This document shows positions 24,681-32,503 of a DNA stretch of 64,000 nucleotides, in pieces. The stretch is from Tepiditoga spiralis. GTDB taxonomy: Bacteria; Thermotogota; Thermotogae; Petrotogales; Petrotogaceae. A program made the translations under genes and the position numbers. The notes beneath the pieces were generated by a model, which did not search any database, was not told where the DNA came from, and saw only the letters and a program-made list of their open reading frames with translations. Each line of letters starts with the position of its first letter. The stretch's first letter is position 1. The stretch covers positions 1,320,501 through 1,384,500 of the forward strand of contig NZ_AP018712.1 of NCBI RefSeq assembly GCF_014701195.1, in the 5' to 3' direction.

Positions 24681-25306
24681 AAATATTTCCGTCAATACTC
24701 GCTGCAAACTTTGCTAATCTTGAAAAAGATTTAAAAAATGTTGAAAATAATGTAGATGGATTTCACATGGATATAATGGATGGTAGATTTGTTCCAAACA
24801 TATCTTTTGGTTTTCCTGTTTTAGAGTCATTGAGGAAAATAACAAATAAATATTTTGATACACATTTAATGATAGTAGAACCAGACAATTATATAGAAAG
24901 ATTTTCAAAAGTTTCTGATTCTATAACAGTTCATTATGAAGCAACAACACATCTTCATAGAACTATTTCTCAAATAAAAAAGTTTGATTGTGAAGCTGGA
25001 GTTTCTTTAAATCCTCATACACCAGTATCACTTTTAGAAGAAATTTTACCATATTTAGATAAGGTGCTTATAATGAGTGTTAATCCTGGATTTGGTGGCC
25101 AAAAATTTATAGAAACAACTTATAATAAAATAAGAAAATTAAAAGATATGAATTCAAATGTAGAAATAATGATTGATGGTGGAGTTAATCCAAATAATAT
25201 AGATAAATTAGTAAAAGCAGGAGCATCGTCCTTTGTTGTTGGATCTGCTGTTTTTAAAACTTCTGATCCAAATAAAGCAATAAAAGAAATGAGGGATATA
25301 TTATGA
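24674..25306 (+). CDS. rpe: Ribulose-phosphate 3-epimerase
   Basis: Pentose-phosphate enzyme converting ribulose-5-P to xylulose-5-P. 210 residues, TIM barrel. FPSILAANFANLEKD, HMDIMDGRFVPNISFG with the metal-binding H and catalytic D, DTHLMI, VNPGFGGQKFIE and MIDGGVNPNN with the second catalytic D are all conserved. rsgA-rpe adjacency is widespread. Confidence 0.97.
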   Translation: MVKIFPSILAANFANLEKDLKNVENNVDGFHMDIMDGRFVPNISFGFPVLESLRKITNKYFDTHLMIVEPDNYIERFSKVSDSITVHYEATTHLHRTISQIKKFDCEAGVSLNPHTPVSLLEEILPYLDKVLIMSVNPGFGGQKFIETTYNKIRKLKDMNSNVEIMIDGGVNPNNIDKLVKAGASSFVVGSAVFKTSDPNKAIKEMRDIL

Positions 25307-25881
25307 AAGCTTTTTTAGCTACTTCAAATAAACATAAAGTTGAAGAATTAAATTATATTTCTCCAAATTGGATAGAAGTATCTCCAATATCTGATTTGTT
25401 TAACGAATTTAATCCAGAAGAAACTGGTAGCACTTTTATTGAAAATTCAGTAATAAAAGCAGTTACTGGTGGAAATAAAATAAAAAAAATAGTTTTAGCA
25501 GATGATTCGGGACTTTGTATAGAATCATTAGATGGATTTCCTGGAATAAAATCTTCAAGGTTTATGGAAGGACGTACATATGAAGAAAAAATGAAAGCAA
25601 TTTTTAAAATGTTAGAAGGAAAAGATAGAAAGGCTTATTTTGCGTGTGCAGCGACTTATTATAATCCAATGACTAATCAATTGATTTCATATGAAGGAAG
25701 AGTATATGGAAAGATCTCTGAAGTAATACGGGGTCATGAAGGATTTGGATACGATCCATTTTTTATACCAGATGGATATAGTGAAACATTTGGAATTCTT
25801 GGGAATAATGTAAAAAAAGAAATAAGTCATAGAGCTCGTGCATTTAATGGTTTATTTAATATATTGAATAAAATTATATGA
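25303..25881 (+). CDS. rdgB: XTP/dITP pyrophosphatase (RdgB/HAM1)
   Basis: House-cleaning hydrolase of xanthosine and inosine triphosphates. 192 residues. ATSNKHKVEEL at the N-terminus, ETGSTFIENSVIKA, LADDSGLCIESL with the catalytic D pair, and GFGYDPFF near the end are signature segments. The SHRARAF segment ends the active site. Overlaps rpe by ATGA. Last gene of the operon that starts at 17981; an intrinsic terminator follows. Confidence 0.96.
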   Translation: MKAFLATSNKHKVEELNYISPNWIEVSPISDLFNEFNPEETGSTFIENSVIKAVTGGNKIKKIVLADDSGLCIESLDGFPGIKSSRFMEGRTYEEKMKAIFKMLEGKDRKAYFACAATYYNPMTNQLISYEGRVYGKISEVIRGHEGFGYDPFFIPDGYSETFGILGNNVKKEISHRARAFNGLFNILNKII

Positions 25882-25915
25882 AAGTAGTATTAACTATAGT
25901 TAATACTACTTTTTA
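25882..25915 (+). terminator. Intrinsic terminator of the Fe-ADH to rdgB operon
   Basis: Perfect 13-bp stem (25882-25894 with 25899-25911), loop TATA, then T5. Confidence 0.88.
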
Positions 25916-25994
25916 ATTATGTGTGTTTATGTATATACAGTTTTTAAATTTATGATTTTTTTAATTATTTTGATTTAAATGTATATATTTGGGT

Positions 25995-26023
25995 TTGACA
26001 AAAGATATGTAATATGTTATTAT
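25995..26023 (+). promoter_or_regulatory. Near-consensus sigma-70 promoter for amtB
   Basis: TTGACA (25995-26000), 17-base spacer, TATTAT (26018-26023), also with the TG of an extended -10. The strongest promoter I can see in the window. Confidence 0.8.
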
Positions 26024-26064
26024 CAATCTTGTGTTTTTAAAAATTATAGAGGGAGGAATGAATT

Positions 26065-27270
26065 ATGTTTAATACTGGGAACACTGCATTTATGCTTCTT
26101 GCAACAAGTCTTGTCATGTTAATGACTCCTGGTCTTGCCTTTTTTTATGGTGGACTTGTTGGAAGAAAAAATACATTAAGTATTATGATGCAAAGCTTTG
26201 TTTCGCTTGGTGTAACTACAATTATGTGGTTTGCTGTTGGATATTCTTTGAGCTTTAGTGGAGACGTTTGGGGAATTATAGGTAATTTAAATCATGCTTT
26301 TTTACACGGAATAAAAGTAACAGATGTTTTTTCTGTAAATGATAATATTCCAATTATAGTATTTATAGCATATCAAATGATGTTTGCTATAATTACACCA
26401 GCTTTGATTACAGGAGCATTCGCTGATAGGGTTAAATTCAAGGCTTATTTAGTATTTTTAGTATTTTGGCAATTATTAGTTTATTACCCATTTACACATA
26501 TGGTATGGGGCGGAGGATTCCTTCAAAATTGGGGAGTTCTTGATTTTGCTGGTGGAATTGTTGTTCATACAACCGCTGGATTTGCAGCATTGGCTTCTGT
26601 ACTTTATGTTGGTAAAAGGAAAAATAGAAAAATGGAACCACACAGTATACCACTTGTTGCACTTGGAACTGCTTTATTATGGTTTGGATGGTATGGATTT
26701 AATGCAGGTAGTGAATTAAAGGTTGATGAAATAACTTCAATTGCATTTTTAAATACAGATATTGCAGCATCTTTTGCTTCAATAACATGGTTAATAATTG
26801 ACTGGAAAAGAGCAAGAAAACCAAAATTCCTTGGATTCTTAACTGGTGCAGTTGCAGGACTTGCAACAATAACACCAGCTGCAGGTTTTGTAACCTTACC
26901 TGTTGCTGCTTTAATAGGTATATTAGCTGGAATAGTTTGCTATCTTGCTGTTGAAGTTAAAGTAAAAAGAGATTGGGATGATGCCTTGGATGTTTGGGGA
27001 GTTCATGGAATGGGAGGTTTCATGGGTGTTATTTTCTTGGGACTCTTTGCAACCAAAAGCGTAAATCCTAATGGAGCTAATGGACTCTTTTATGGGGGAG
27101 CAGGATTTTTTATGAAAGAAATAATTGCAGCAGTATTTGCAGCTGTTTATGCATTTGTATTTACATATATAATGCTTATAATAATCAATAAATTTACTCC
27201 AGTAACAGTAAAGAAACAAGAACAAGAACATCTTGATGAAAGCTTACATGGAGAAGATGCTTATATATAA
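26065..27270 (+). CDS. amtB: Ammonium transporter
   Basis: Amt/Rh family channel for ammonium. 401 residues, about 11 helices. FYGGLVGRKN near the start, then FAYQMMF-like IAYQMMFAIITPALITGAFA, the signature region with the substrate-gate residues. GGIVVHTTAGFAAL carries the first pore histidine and VWGVHGMGGFMG the second. Normally amtB is followed by glnK; here the next gene is unrelated, so the usual PII pair is missing at this locus. Own strong promoter and terminator. Confidence 0.96.
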   Translation: MFNTGNTAFMLLATSLVMLMTPGLAFFYGGLVGRKNTLSIMMQSFVSLGVTTIMWFAVGYSLSFSGDVWGIIGNLNHAFLHGIKVTDVFSVNDNIPIIVFIAYQMMFAIITPALITGAFADRVKFKAYLVFLVFWQLLVYYPFTHMVWGGGFLQNWGVLDFAGGIVVHTTAGFAALASVLYVGKRKNRKMEPHSIPLVALGTALLWFGWYGFNAGSELKVDEITSIAFLNTDIAASFASITWLIIDWKRARKPKFLGFLTGAVAGLATITPAAGFVTLPVAALIGILAGIVCYLAVEVKVKRDWDDALDVWGVHGMGGFMGVIFLGLFATKSVNPNGANGLFYGGAGFFMKEIIAAVFAAVYAFVFTYIMLIIINKFTPVTVKKQEQEHLDESLHGEDAYI

Positions 27271-27282
27271 ATTAATAAAAAC

Positions 27283-27317
27283 AATAAAACGCTCACAAGA
27301 TTTGTGGGCGTTTTATT
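27283..27317 (+). terminator. Intrinsic terminator of amtB
   Basis: 16-bp stem with one G-T pair (27283-27298 with 27302-27317), ending in TTTTATT. Confidence 0.85.
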
Positions 27318-27332
27318 ATTAGGTTAAAAATG

Positions 27333-27341
27333 TGTTATAAT
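27333..27341 (+). promoter_or_regulatory. Extended -10 promoter
   Basis: TGTTATAAT, perfect extended -10, about 40 bases before the next gene. Confidence 0.6.
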
Positions 27342-27380
27342 TATAGTGTGAGGGTGTGTTTAAAAAAAGGAGGGATACTT

Positions 27381-27785
27381 ATGATTTTTGCGAAAAAAGA
27401 AGGAGAACCTTTTGATATTTTTGAAGTTTCGGATGAAACAAAGTATAAAATTTATCAAACTCTACCTTATGATGGAATAGAGTACATTGATTTTAATGTT
27501 ACTAAGGAGTATAGAATACAGTTATTAAAAGTAGTTGATGTAAAAGATGATTTTGATGTTTATATTTCTTATAACCCTGACAAAGAACATGTTTTAAAAA
27601 TTATGGAAGAATTTTCTGAAAAAGTTTTAGTTTTAATTAATAAAAAAGATGATGAAAAACATTGGTTTTATAATTCGGTAATGCACGAAATGATAAATCA
27701 ATATAAGAGATTTTTAAAACAAAATCATATAAACTTCATTGAAGAAATAGAATCTGAAAAAGTTGTTTTCATATTAAAAAAATAG
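27381..27785 (+). CDS. Unrecognised 134-residue protein
   Basis: Starts at ATG 27381, fixed by AAAGGAGGG at 27366-27374. Acidic and mixed alpha/beta in composition, with no membrane helix, signal peptide or Cys cluster. Segments such as FAKKEGEPFDIFEVSDETKY and DDEKHWFYNSVMHEMINQY match nothing I know. It has its own promoter and a shared terminator, so it is a single-gene unit between amtB and the long minus-strand operon. A link to ammonium sensing in place of GlnK is speculation from position only. Confidence 0.7.
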   Translation: MIFAKKEGEPFDIFEVSDETKYKIYQTLPYDGIEYIDFNVTKEYRIQLLKVVDVKDDFDVYISYNPDKEHVLKIMEEFSEKVLVLINKKDDEKHWFYNSVMHEMINQYKRFLKQNHINFIEEIESEKVVFILKK

Positions 27786-27806
27786 AGCTTTAAGCTCTAT
27801 TTTTTT
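27778..27806. terminator. Bidirectional terminator between convergent genes
   Basis: Near-perfect palindrome AAAAATAGAGCTTTAAGCTC... with T7 on the plus side and A-run on the other side. Contains the stop codons of both flanking genes. Confidence 0.85.
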
Positions 27807-28876
27807 AATATATTAAGTATGTTCTCAATAATTATATTACCTTTTAAATTAGCTCTAACTTTATTTCCTCCACCTTTTACATCATATTTTTGAATAATAT
27901 TTTTTGATAGTTCTTTACAGTCAATAGTATTTGAAGTAATAGTATACTCTCCATCTTTACCAAAGATATAAGTGAAGTCTTTGAAGTATTTTATTAAATT
28001 TTTAGCAACATCATTATTTTCTTCATATACAATAATATTGTCTTTAGAATTTTTTATTAAAAATTCAGATAATAATTTGGCATGTTCTTCACTGAGTTTT
28101 TTTAAATCTTTTTTTAATTCCTTTTTTTCTTCTAATAAACTTTTGATTCTTTCATTTAAGGATTCAATAGAAGTTGTTAAGTTTATAGATAATGATTTTA
28201 ATAGAGTGTTTTTATAATTATAATCATTTAAGGCTCTTTTCCCAGCTACATAATAAATTCTTGTTAAATTACCTTTTATTTTTTCTTTATTTATTATTTT
28301 GATTAGTCCTATTTCTGCAGTATTATTGACATGAAAACCACCACAAGGATTAATATCAAAATCACCAATTTTTATTAATCTTACTTTTCCTGTTACTTTA
28401 CTACTTAAAGGTTTTCTCAATTTATATTTTTCTATTTCAGATTTTTCAATTAATATTTTTTCAACTTCTATATGTTTTTGAATAATATTATTAGAAAGAT
28501 CTTCTATATTTTTAATTTTTTCATCACTAAGATTTGAACAATCAATATCTACGGTTGTATAGTTTTTACTCATGTGAAATCCTTTAGTTTCATAGTTGTA
28601 TTTTTGTTCAAAAGAAGCAGATATAATATGTTGTGCAGTGTGTTGTTGTGCAATATCTATTCTGTTTTTTAAGTCAATATTATATTCATATGATCCTGGT
28701 TTTAACTCTTTGTCAATTAATATATAATCCTTTAATACCTCTATTATATTTGCATCTTTTATAGTTCCTCTATCTCCAAGTTGTCCGCCTTTTCCATCTG
28801 GATAAAATGGAAAATTCTCAACTTTGATTTTATAAATATCATTATATTTTATAGTTTCTAATATATTTATAGTCAA
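27797..28876 (-). CDS. AlaX-type alanyl-tRNA editing protein with DHHA1 domain
   Basis: Predicted trans-editing enzyme that removes Ser or Gly mischarged onto tRNA-Ala. About 359 residues. The editing core resembles AlaRS: FYPDGKGGQLGD near residue 25, zinc site HTAQH with later NPCGGFHV (Cys and His). A coiled coil follows at about 240-275. The C-terminal DHHA1-like domain ends VKGGGNKVRANLKG. This is the long AlaX-L layout. The start is uncertain: TTG at 28876 with AGGAAGTGA at good distance, or GTG at 28885, which overlaps that site. It is last in the long minus-strand operon. Confidence 0.87.
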   Translation of the reverse strand: MTINILETIKYNDIYKIKVENFPFYPDGKGGQLGDRGTIKDANIIEVLKDYILIDKELKPGSYEYNIDLKNRIDIAQQHTAQHIISASFEQKYNYETKGFHMSKNYTTVDIDCSNLSDEKIKNIEDLSNNIIQKHIEVEKILIEKSEIEKYKLRKPLSSKVTGKVRLIKIGDFDINPCGGFHVNNTAEIGLIKIINKEKIKGNLTRIYYVAGKRALNDYNYKNTLLKSLSINLTTSIESLNERIKSLLEEKKELKKDLKKLSEEHAKLLSEFLIKNSKDNIIVYEENNDVAKNLIKYFKDFTYIFGKDGEYTITSNTIDCKELSKNIIQKYDVKGGGNKVRANLKGNIIIENILNILKK

Positions 28877-28893
28877 AATTATCACTTCCTCAC

Positions 28894-29823
28894 TTATTTT
28901 GAAGTTTTTTCTATATAATGATTTATATCAATATCAATAAAATCAAATGAATTTTCAATTTTTTTAGACCATTTTAAGTTTTGTGGATGTTCTATTCTTG
29001 TTGAAAGCATAGTTTCAGCTCCAATTAAATTTGAAAGTTCAAGTGCTTTTTTTATATTTAATATTCCTCCAAATTTTGTTATATCTAATACAAAACCTGT
29101 TCCAATATTATTTATTCTTAAAATATCTTCCATTTTTTCAATAGATTCATCCCAAAATATGGCATAATCCAGAGCAAAGTCAGAAACATGATATTCTCTT
29201 CCTGGAGGAACAGGTTGTTCAATAGCTATTATGTTATAAGTATATATTTCTTTTAATAACTTTCTTAGTTCATAATGATTATATTTTCCTCTAAAATCTA
29301 ACCATAAATTTTTATTACCACAAAGTTTTAATGTTTCTAATACATCTTTATAAGATGGTTTTTCTAAAAATTCAATTTTTATATTTTTTTTGTTTATAAT
29401 ATTTAATATATTTAAATCTTTTTTCCAAAAAATTTTTTGAAGAGTAGTATTTTCAGCTTTTTGTTTTTTAAAAAACATTTTAGAAATATCTAAACTTTTT
29501 TTATTATTTATATAATCACATATTGAAAGAGAAACTGCTGTTTTAGATGCCATATCTTTTTTTACTAAGTTATTCATTTGTTCTTCAAAGTCATATAAAT
29601 TACCAAGATCTTTAAAATTTTCTGTTAATCTTCTAAGTAATTCAATTACTGCCATTGTTGTTTTAAATGTTTCACCATACAAAGATTCTGGAGTGGCTGC
29701 TCCAATACCTTCATATCCATCTTTATCTATTATTTTAAAAACAATATGTTCTTTCCATTCTGAATTTAAATTTTTTAAAATGCTACGCTCTTGCCAATAA
29801 TAAACATCTCTTTCACGTTTCAT
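28894..29823 (-). CDS. Enolase-superfamily protein (dipeptide epimerase/MLE-like), altered lysine motif
   Basis: 309 residues from ATG 29823, set by GGGAGGG and coupled to the upstream gene by ATGA. The C-terminal barrel has the three metal ligands in order: D in LWLDFRGKY, E in IAIEQPVPP, D in IFWDES, then the KxxG lysine in DITKFGGI. The N-terminal cap has GYEGIGAATPESLYGE. Where epimerases have K-x-K, this protein has NIKIEFLEK, so the second lysine appears to be replaced. That points to a diverged muconate-lactonizing/epimerase-type enzyme or one with one-base chemistry. Substrate unknown. Confidence 0.75.
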   Translation of the reverse strand: MKRERDVYYWQERSILKNLNSEWKEHIVFKIIDKDGYEGIGAATPESLYGETFKTTMAVIELLRRLTENFKDLGNLYDFEEQMNNLVKKDMASKTAVSLSICDYINNKKSLDISKMFFKKQKAENTTLQKIFWKKDLNILNIINKKNIKIEFLEKPSYKDVLETLKLCGNKNLWLDFRGKYNHYELRKLLKEIYTYNIIAIEQPVPPGREYHVSDFALDYAIFWDESIEKMEDILRINNIGTGFVLDITKFGGILNIKKALELSNLIGAETMLSTRIEHPQNLKWSKKIENSFDFIDIDINHYIEKTSK

Positions 29824-30434
29824 TTTAACCCTCCCATTATTAACATCCAAATAAATGAAAGTGCTGTACCATAGATAATTGAGTAAATAATTTCTTTATC
29901 TTTTCTTTTTTCAAATAGCATTTTATATATTATTCCAGCAATTATTGCAATTAATGCTAAAATATATTGATGTGCCATTATAAATATAAAAACTGCAAGT
30001 CTTTCTGATGTACCAGTAGTATCTTTTTTCCCTTTTGGAAGTATATTAAAAGTTCTAAAAATATAACTTCCTATACTAGTTGTTATTAATAATCCAAGAA
30101 TATATATTTGAAATGGATTTGATATATAAGAATCTAAATAATAATTATTCATAGGTATTGAAAGTATTAAAAATGATAATGAACTAATTGTTTCAAAAAG
30201 TAAAGTGCTTCCTTTTTTTATTCTGAAAAAATCTAAAGCAACATGAATTAAAAAGGCTAAAACTGCAAATAATTTTCCTAAATTATTTGTATCAAAATTG
30301 AAAATAAAAAACACTACTGCAGCCCAAATCATGTGTTTATAATAATTTTTTTTGTCTAAAAAATCTTTTGAGTAAACATCAGAAAAAGCAAAATCACTAA
30401 TTAAATGACTTAAAAATAAATTTATTTGAAACAT
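29820..30434 (-). CDS. Multi-pass membrane protein (DUF3307-like)
   Basis: 204 residues, about six or seven membrane helices. The N-terminus FLSHLISDFAFSDVYSKDFL, then KHMIWAAVV and FLIHVALDFFRIK, repeat the H...D pattern seen in DUF3307 proteins, where such His and Asp residues sit near the membrane. The family call is tentative. The gene overlaps the enolase-like gene by ATGA and follows the degenerate GGDEF gene by 13 bases. Function unknown. Confidence 0.6.
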   Translation of the reverse strand: MFQINLFLSHLISDFAFSDVYSKDFLDKKNYYKHMIWAAVVFFIFNFDTNNLGKLFAVLAFLIHVALDFFRIKKGSTLLFETISSLSFLILSIPMNNYYLDSYISNPFQIYILGLLITTSIGSYIFRTFNILPKGKKDTTGTSERLAVFIFIMAHQYILALIAIIAGIIYKMLFEKRKDKEIIYSIIYGTALSFIWMLIMGGLK

Positions 30435-30447
30435 ATTGTGCCTCCCA

Positions 30448-31197
30448 TTATAAAAATGATATTTCTCCTCTATTTCCTTCAGATATGTAAAGTGCTTTTT
30501 TTAATCTTTCCATTATTGTTTCTATACTTTCATTTGGATTAACAACTTCTGTAATTCCAAATGCTAGTTTTATTCCTCTTAAATTTTTTTCTAATTTTTT
30601 GATTCTCCTTTTTATTCTTTCACAGGCTGTTTCTGTATTTCTGAGTTCTGTAAAAGGTAATACTACTCCAAACTCTTTTCTTGAAATCTTTAATACATCA
30701 TCAGATTTACGCATAGATAATTTTATTAATTTTAAAATTTCTTTTGAAACTTCATCTAATGAAAATTGTGAAATTTGTTTTTCCCGTTCGTTGAAGTCTA
30801 GTATAGATATTACGGCAAGAGAAAAAGAACCGCCACTTCTTTTTATTTTATCTAATTCTTTTAAAACTCTTTGTTTAAATGCTCCTCTACTTCCACGTGC
30901 CAAAACAAAATAAATTGCATTTTGAAGTTTTAATTTTAAAATTTTTTCTGAATAATCTTCTAATATAAAATCTATTGTTTCATTTTTTAAAATAGGTAAA
31001 TTTTCTAAAGATTTTACATTATCAATAATAGCAATATGTGGAAAAGCATATCTTAAAACATTATCAACAATAGCAAAATCAGAATTAAATATATCTTCAA
31101 ACTCCACATCAATGTTATTACTTCTTAAAAGTAATTCAATTTTTTCTTTTAAAATTAAATTTTTTGTATTTAAATATACAGAATATATAGAATTCAT
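30448..31197 (-). CDS. Degenerate GGDEF-domain protein
   Basis: 249 residues. The C-terminal half follows the diguanylate-cyclase fold: RGSRGAFKQRVLKELDKI, then SMRKSDDVLKISRKEFGVVL, then ETACERIKRRIKK. The catalytic GGDEF signature is SRKEF here, so both glycines and the first acidic residue are gone; no cyclase activity is expected. The N-terminal 95 residues look like a diverged receiver domain with AIIDNVKSLENLP. It may bind a nucleotide or a partner. An HD-GYP protein with an intact site lies at 45174. Start fixed by AAGGGGG. Confidence 0.75.
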   Translation of the reverse strand: MNSIYSVYLNTKNLILKEKIELLLRSNNIDVEFEDIFNSDFAIVDNVLRYAFPHIAIIDNVKSLENLPILKNETIDFILEDYSEKILKLKLQNAIYFVLARGSRGAFKQRVLKELDKIKRSGGSFSLAVISILDFNEREKQISQFSLDEVSKEILKLIKLSMRKSDDVLKISRKEFGVVLPFTELRNTETACERIKRRIKKLEKNLRGIKLAFGITEVVNPNESIETIMERLKKALYISEGNRGEISFL

Positions 31198-31216
31198 AAG
31201 TACCCCCTTTTTGTTT

Positions 31217-32503
31217 TTACCAATAAATTTTATTAATAATATTTAATCTTGAATGATCAGATTTTCGTCTACCTATTTTAGCACAAGGTTTTCCATCTAC
31301 TTCTACTATATCTGCAGTAAAGTCTATTTTATGTTTTAACAATTTTGATCCAACACCGTATACATCTACAGGAACATTCAATTTTTCAAATAAAGATATT
31401 TTATTTGCATCAAATCCGCCAGAAACAACAATTTTTAGATCATTTAATCCATTTTTATCAAATTCTTGACGAGCTTTCCATACTAATTCAGGATTAACGC
31501 CTAAAGATGATTCATTTCTTGGAATAACAGATTTGTCTCTTAAAGAACCTGAAGTATCAAATCTTACTGCCCATATTTTATTTTTTCCTTCTCCAATTAT
31601 TTCTTTTGGATCTGTTTTACCAAGTATAAAATCTTTTCCAGTTATATATTTATAGAATTTTTTAACAACTTTAAATGTTGTTCCTATAACATCATTATCC
31701 CAATCAACCAAAACCATTCTATTTACATGAGGATCAATGTGCTTATCAAAAGCAATTGCAGCATCTTCAGTTTTTCCATCGTATACAGCAATCAATGCAT
31801 GTGGAATGGTGCCAGCAGACTCTATTCCCCAATAATCAGCATTAGCATCAGTGGATACACCAAAAGCTCCAGCTTTTAAGGCTGCGTATCCATCAGTTGC
31901 TTGTGTCCAGAAATGATCAAATCTTGCACTAAAAAATAAAATAGGTTTACCTCCAGAAGTTTTAACTACTTTTTTTACAGAGGTTGCTGTACTTGATGCT
32001 CTAGATAAAACACCCAATAAAACAGTTTCTAAATGTCCAAAAAAGGCTGGGTTCCCTTCTATTGTCATTATTGGTTCCATGTTTTTTGCTTCATCACCAT
32101 CATTTAATGCTTTTACATTTATTTCATCCCATTTATCTACCCACATATCATCTAAAAGCATTCTATAATCCCATTTTTCTGCTGTTTTTTTCAATAATTC
32201 TTCTTTGTTCATTTTACTTGCAGCATCTTGTATTTCTCTTTCAAGATGCATTATTTTTGAAAATAATTCAAGTGCTTTTTCTTCATCAGAATAGTATCCT
32301 GTTCCATATCTTAATATAGCTAGTGCTTCATCAATTCCAACTATTGTGGCATCTTCACGAGGAAAAAATTGATATAAAACTTTTTTATTTATTTTATCTT
32401 TTTTTAGAACTTCAACATATCTTGTAAAATATTTGTCAGTATAATAACCATTTCTTATTTTATCTATTGGTACTTTAAAAACATTTGGATTTAATCTTTT
32501 CAT
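31217..32503 (-). CDS. pncB: Nicotinate phosphoribosyltransferase
   Basis: Makes nicotinate mononucleotide from nicotinate and PRPP in NAD salvage. 428 residues. NGYYTDKYFTRYV at residues 18-30, the central FFSARFDHFWTQATDGYAAL and AGAFGVSTDANADYWG, and VVSGGFDANKI plus DVYGVGSKL (phosphate and PRPP site) are conserved. GAGTG before the ATG; it overlaps smc by 4 bases. Together with cinA and nadK it covers recycling, salvage and phosphorylation of pyridine nucleotides. Confidence 0.94.
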   Translation of the reverse strand: MKRLNPNVFKVPIDKIRNGYYTDKYFTRYVEVLKKDKINKKVLYQFFPREDATIVGIDEALAILRYGTGYYSDEEKALELFSKIMHLEREIQDAASKMNKEELLKKTAEKWDYRMLLDDMWVDKWDEINVKALNDGDEAKNMEPIMTIEGNPAFFGHLETVLLGVLSRASSTATSVKKVVKTSGGKPILFFSARFDHFWTQATDGYAALKAGAFGVSTDANADYWGIESAGTIPHALIAVYDGKTEDAAIAFDKHIDPHVNRMVLVDWDNDVIGTTFKVVKKFYKYITGKDFILGKTDPKEIIGEGKNKIWAVRFDTSGSLRDKSVIPRNESSLGVNPELVWKARQEFDKNGLNDLKIVVSGGFDANKISLFEKLNVPVDVYGVGSKLLKHKIDFTADIVEVDGKPCAKIGRRKSDHSRLNIINKIYW

